From: AWTP1-13 sp035762425
Lineage (GTDB): Bacteria; Pseudomonadota; Alphaproteobacteria; Rhizobiales; Hyphomicrobiaceae
Direction: 5' to 3'
Length of the DNA: 8,644 nt
Assembly: GCA_035762425.1 (NCBI GenBank)
Contig: DASTOW010000105.1
Coordinates: 1 to 8,644 of the forward strand
Shown here: positions 5,102 through 8,644 of the stretch, piece after piece
Position numbering within the stretch: the first letter of the stretch is position 1
Layout: the number at the start of each line of letters is the position of its first letter
Position numbers and translations under genes: made by a program
Notes under the pieces: model-generated
What the model saw: only the letters and a program-made list of their open reading frames with translations
Told to the model about the DNA's origin: nothing
Database searches by the model: none

Positions 5102-6772
5102 TCAGCCGGCTTTGTCCGACACGAAGCCGTAGTGCCGCTGCGCGAAGTCTTCGCTGATCTTGCCGTCGGCGAGGTCCTCCTCAACCAGCGCCGGGTCGCG
5201 CGCCTTGGGATCGCCGAAGCCGCCCGCACCCGCCTGCTCGTGCACGATCAGCGCACCGCCCGGCACGGTCATCGTCACCTTGCCGGGCAGCGGCTCGCGG
5301 GCATTGCCGATCTCCATGAAGTTGCGCGAGCGGCCACCGGGCTCGCCACCGGCGAGACCGTAGGGCGCAAAGGCGACCCGATCCGTGCGCATCTGCAAGA
5401 GCGCCTCCGGCGCCAGGATGCGATAGGCGCGCCTGAGCCCGACGCCACCCCGCCATTTGCCGGCGCCACACGTGTCCGGCACGAAGGCGTACTCCTCCAC
5501 CCGCACGGGATGCTCGGCCTCCATCACCTCCACCGGCATGTTGGAGAGGTTCTGCGAGGCGTTGGTGACGGCCTCCAGCCCGTCCTTATCCGGCCGCCCG
5601 CCCCAGGCGCCGCAGATCATGTCGACGATGATGAACGGCTTGCGGTTGGGCCTGAGCCCGCTGATGCAGATGACGCTGTTGCCGCCCTCGCCCGCCGCAG
5701 GTACCCGCTCCGGCACGATCTGCGCTAGCGCCCCCAGCATGGTGTCGAACACGCGATAGCCGGTGAGCGCGCGCGCCGCACACGGTCCCGGCATCACCGG
5801 ATTGAGGACAGAAGCCTCAGGCACCTTGATCTCAACGCAGCGAAAGAAGCCGACGTTGTTGGGCACGTCCTTGGGCAGCACGCAACGCACGGACAGGTAG
5901 GTGAGCGAGCGCGTGAAGCTCAGCGTGGAATTGAGCGCGCCCTTCACCTGCGCGGATGAGCCGCTGTAATCGACCAACAAGGTACCGTCATCGCGCACGG
6001 TGATCGCTACCTTGATCGGGATTGGCGTATCAGAGAAGCCGTCGCTGTCGATATGGTCCACAAACTCGCAGGTGCTCTTGGGCCAGGTCTTGATCTCAGC
6101 CTTTGTCACACGCTCGGCGTAGTCGAGCAGCTCGCCCATGTAGGCTTCCACCTGGCCGGCGCCGTAGCGCTGCAACAGCTTCTCCAGGCCCCGCTTGCCC
6201 ACCTGTGCGGCGGCATACTGGGCAGAGAGGTCACCCCACACCCGGTCCGGCACCCGCACGTTGATCTTGATCAGCGTCGCCAGCGTGTCGTTCAACACGC
6301 CGCGGTCGTAGAGCTTGAGCGGGGGAATGCGCAGGCCTTCCTGGTAGATCTCGGTGGAATCTGAGGCATTGGAGCCCGGCACCCGCCCACCCACGTCGGT
6401 GTGGTGGCAGATGACCACCGCAAATGCGCGCCGCTTCCCCTCGAAGAACAGCGGCATGAACATGAAGATGTCCGGCAGGTGCATGCCGCCGTGATAGGGA
6501 TCGTTCATGATCACGGCGTCACCGTCGTTGAGGTCGTCGCCGAACCTCTCCAGCACGGCCGCCATCGCCTCTGGGATCGCACCCAGGTGCTGGGCGATGG
6601 TCTTGGCCTGCGCCACCATCTGCCCGTCGGCCGTGCACAGCGCCGCCGAGAAGTCCATCACGTCCTTGACGATCTCGGAGCGGGCGATGCGCACGACCGT
6701 ATAGGCCATGTCGTCGGCGATGGAGTCGAGCCCGCTCTTGATGACGGCAAAACTGATCGGGTCGATCTTCAT
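5102..6772 (-). CDS. hyuB: Hydantoinase B/oxoprolinase family protein (HyuB-type subunit)
   Basis: This 556-residue protein is a complete HyuB-type subunit, the partner of HyuA in 5-oxoprolinase, N-methylhydantoinase, caprolactamase and the related acetone/acetophenone carboxylases. Hallmarks are an N-terminal DPISFAVIKSGLDSIADDM, then DFSAALC (40-46), NDPYHGGMHLPD (90-101) and CHHTDVGG (121-128). Their Asp and His residues correspond to the metal-site region of the family; which ones bind is inference. Further marks are EIYQEGLRIPPLKLY, the GSSAQVKGALNS stretch, and the C-terminal GAGGFGDPKARDP near residue 520. It is cytoplasmic, with no signal peptide or membrane segment. The ATG overlaps the hyuA stop by four bases (ATGA, 6769-6772) and has no strong ribosome-binding site, so translation is probably coupled. 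It is the last gene of its operon: the convergent PepSY-TM gene ends 40 bases away. No third subunit follows, which favours a two-subunit amidohydrolase-type enzyme over an acetone-carboxylase-type complex. The exact substrate is unknown. Confidence 0.93.
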   Translation of the reverse strand: MKIDPISFAVIKSGLDSIADDMAYTVVRIARSEIVKDVMDFSAALCTADGQMVAQAKTIAQHLGAIPEAMAAVLERFGDDLNDGDAVIMNDPYHGGMHLPDIFMFMPLFFEGKRRAFAVVICHHTDVGGRVPGSNASDSTEIYQEGLRIPPLKLYDRGVLNDTLATLIKINVRVPDRVWGDLSAQYAAAQVGKRGLEKLLQRYGAGQVEAYMGELLDYAERVTKAEIKTWPKSTCEFVDHIDSDGFSDTPIPIKVAITVRDDGTLLVDYSGSSAQVKGALNSTLSFTRSLTYLSVRCVLPKDVPNNVGFFRCVEIKVPEASVLNPVMPGPCAARALTGYRVFDTMLGALAQIVPERVPAAGEGGNSVICISGLRPNRKPFIIVDMICGAWGGRPDKDGLEAVTNASQNLSNMPVEVMEAEHPVRVEEYAFVPDTCGAGKWRGGVGLRRAYRILAPEALLQMRTDRVAFAPYGLAGGEPGGRSRNFMEIGNAREPLPGKVTMTVPGGALIVHEQAGAGGFGDPKARDPALVEEDLADGKISEDFAQRHYGFVSDKAG

Positions 6773-8644
6773 GACGCAGTCTCGAGGTCCAGAACGATGT
6801 TGCCCATGGCGTCGCGATGCACGCTGGCGTCGGGCGGCACGATGGTGGTGGCATCGAACTCCTCGATCACCAGCGGCCCGCGACGGGGCAATGCGGTTAG
6901 GGCCGAGCGAGCCACAACCTCGGTCTCCAGCGGCACCGCCCCGCGCTTGAAATGGATGGCGCGGAACCGATCGGCTGGCGCGCCGGCACGCGACTCCACG
7001 GCCAGATGCCTGAAATCGAGCCGGCGCTCGCGCAAGCCCCGGCCGACCACACGCAGTTTGACCAACTCAATCGCGCTTTCGTCGCGATAGCCGTAGGTCT
7101 TCAGGTATTCGGCCACGAAGCGCACGGCCAGCTCGCCCGGATCGTCGCCACCGTAGTGCACCGTCAGCTCGGTGGCCTGGCCCTCGTGGCGCAGATCGGC
7201 CTCCCAGCTCAGCGCCACGCGTTGGCCGGCGAAGCCGTCGGCAGATAGCCGCCGCGCCACGGCGTCGGCGAGCTGCGCCTTCGTGCGCTTGAGATCGGAC
7301 GTCGTCAGCTCGCCGAGCGGGCGCGTCACCGTGTCGAGCGCGATGTGCTCCAAGTCGGACGCCAGCATGCCGACAGCGCTGAACACGCCGGCCAGCGGCG
7401 GCACCACCACCCGGCCGATACCCAGATCCCGCGCCACGTCGAGCGCATGGATGCCGCCGTTGCCGCCCATGGCCACCAGCGCCAGATCGCGCGGGTCACG
7501 CCCGCGCTCTACCGTAACGGCGCGGATGGCCCGCGCCATGGCGGCGTTGGCCACCGCGCGAATGCCGTGCGCCGCATCCTCCAACGACAGGCCCAACGGC
7601 TTGCCCACATGCGCAACGATCGCCCGCTCGCTCAGGCTGCGGTCGATGGCGAGCCGCCCGCCGGCCAACGCGCGTGGATTGATCAGCCCGAGCACCACGT
7701 TGGCGTCCGTCACCGTCGGCCGCGAATTGCCGAGGCCGTAGCACGCAGGTCCCGGCACCGCACCGGCCGATTGAGGCCCCACCTTCAGTAGACCGCCAGG
7801 GTCGATGCCCGCCAGCGAACCGCCGCCGGCGCCGACCTCGGCAATATCGATGGCCGGTACTTTCAGCATGTAGCCGCCAGCCTTGACGAAGCGGCTGGAG
7901 GTCGAGATGCCATCGCGAAATTCGTATTCCGATGTCATGCTGGGCCGGCCGTCCTCGACGATCACGGCCTTGGCGGTCGTGCCGCCCATGTCGAACACGA
8001 TGAGATCAGGCTCGGCGCGCGCCGCCCCCAGCCGTGCCGCTCCGATCACGCCGCCGGCCGGCCCGGACGCCACCACGAACACCGGCTTCTCGCACGCCGT
8101 CTGAGCCGCCAGCATGCCGCCATTGGAGGTGATGACGCGGATCGGCGCAGCCACGCCGATGCCGCCTAGCCCCGCCTCCAGGTTCTTGAGGTAGCTGCGC
8201 ATGGCGACCAGCAGATAGGCATTCACCACCGTCGTGCTGGTGCGCTCGTACTCCTTGCGCTCGGGCAGCACGGCGTAGGAGGCCGTCACCAGCAGGTCGG
8301 GCCAGCGCTGGCGCAGAATCGCCTCCACGCGCTGCTCGTGCGCGGCATTGCGGTAGCTGTTGATCAGGCAGATGGCGACCGCCTCGATGCCGGCCGCCGT
8401 CAGCTGCTCGCCGGCTGCAATGACGCTCGCCTCGTTCAGCGGCTCGACCACACTGCCGTCGGCGGCCATCCGCTCTGAGATCTCGCAACGATGCCGACGC
8501 GCTACCAGCGGCTTGGGCTTGTCCCAGGTCAGGTCGAACATGTCGGGCATGCGGATGCGCCCGATCTCCAGCACGTCGCGAAAGCCGCGCGTGGTGATGA
8601 GCCCGGTTTTGGCGCCCGACCGCTGCAGGATGGTGTTGGAGCCG
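6769..8644 (-). CDS. hyuA: Hydantoinase A/oxoprolinase family protein (HyuA-type subunit), N-terminus cut by right edge
   Basis: This is the ATP-dependent subunit of a HyuA/HyuB enzyme; in the family it phosphorylates a cyclic amide or related substrate that the complex then opens. The frame stays open to base 8644, beginning GSNTILQRSGAKTGLITTRG and continuing FRDVLEIGRIRMPDMFDL, so roughly the first 80 residues are missing and no start codon is visible. About 625 codons are present, of some 690-720 in the family. Key marks are ASGPAGGVIGAARLG, the actin-like ATPase motif DMGGTTAKAVIVEDG (about 7955-7999), EVGAGGGSLAGIDPGG, GPACYG, PTVTDANVVLGLINP and MGGNGGIHALDVARDLGI. The C-terminal region is intact, ending IVPPDASVHRDAMGNIVLDL before the final ETAS. 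The stop overlaps the hyuB start by four bases. It is probably cytoplasmic. Substrate specificity (5-oxoproline, hydantoin, lactam or other) cannot be read from what is here. Confidence 0.94.
   Translation of the reverse strand, partial: GSNTILQRSGAKTGLITTRGFRDVLEIGRIRMPDMFDLTWDKPKPLVARRHRCEISERMAADGSVVEPLNEASVIAAGEQLTAAGIEAVAICLINSYRNAAHEQRVEAILRQRWPDLLVTASYAVLPERKEYERTSTTVVNAYLLVAMRSYLKNLEAGLGGIGVAAPIRVITSNGGMLAAQTACEKPVFVVASGPAGGVIGAARLGAARAEPDLIVFDMGGTTAKAVIVEDGRPSMTSEYEFRDGISTSSRFVKAGGYMLKVPAIDIAEVGAGGGSLAGIDPGGLLKVGPQSAGAVPGPACYGLGNSRPTVTDANVVLGLINPRALAGGRLAIDRSLSERAIVAHVGKPLGLSLEDAAHGIRAVANAAMARAIRAVTVERGRDPRDLALVAMGGNGGIHALDVARDLGIGRVVVPPLAGVFSAVGMLASDLEHIALDTVTRPLGELTTSDLKRTKAQLADAVARRLSADGFAGQRVALSWEADLRHEGQATELTVHYGGDDPGELAVRFVAEYLKTYGYRDESAIELVKLRVVGRGLRERRLDFRHLAVESRAGAPADRFRAIHFKRGAVPLETEVVARSALTALPRRGPLVIEEFDATTIVPPDASVHRDAMGNIVLDLETAS

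Noticed and set aside
4200..5132. Plus-strand frame of 310 codons overlapping the PepSY-TM gene
   Set aside because: It is a shifted frame of the PepSY-TM gene, rich in Arg, Gly and His and without membrane segments, and it runs into the convergent hyuB end.

Overview
The window is a high-GC stretch of proteobacterial chromosome. Base composition, the lipoprotein-type RND adaptor, the PepSY transmembrane protein and the HyuA/HyuB pair fit an alphaproteobacterium (possibly Hyphomicrobiales) or a betaproteobacterium; the sequence alone does not settle which. It is densely coded. I see no tRNA, rRNA, CRISPR array, insertion sequence or phage gene.

Region 1 (1-2646, minus strand, transcribed right to left) is a three-gene efflux operon: a TetR-family regulator (2026-2646), a lipoprotein membrane-fusion adaptor (860-1990) and the N-terminal 273 codons of an RND inner-membrane pump that runs off the left edge. 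The gaps of 35 and 38 bases suggest one transcript. A 34-base sequence occurs twice: once over the likely tetR promoter (2666-2699) and once immediately after the adaptor start codon (1954-1987). Both copies contain a dyad, so they are the best candidates for the TetR operators.

Region 2 (2647-3016) is the non-coding gap between the divergent efflux operon and the next one. It holds the tetR promoter/operator, a TTGA-N9-TCAA dyad resembling the iron-responsive IRO box of rhizobial RirA, and a 12-bp palindrome.

Region 3 (3017-5061, plus strand) is a two-gene membrane operon. An unrecognised 188-aa protein with about six membrane segments overlaps by one base a 492-aa PepSY-associated TM protein. 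Proteins of the latter type usually accompany siderophore/iron uptake and are thought to act as inner-membrane reductases.

Region 4 (5102-8644, minus strand) is a hydantoinase/oxoprolinase-type enzyme pair. HyuA (N-terminus cut by the right edge) and HyuB overlap by four bases. Their substrate cannot be read from the sequence. The PepSY operon and hyuB converge with only 40 bases between their stop codons.

The gene content is that of an ordinary, well-populated chromosome. I do not see a new multi-gene system. The points most worth checking are the paired operator-like sites (one inside coding sequence), the possible iron box, and the unrecognised partner of the PepSY protein.
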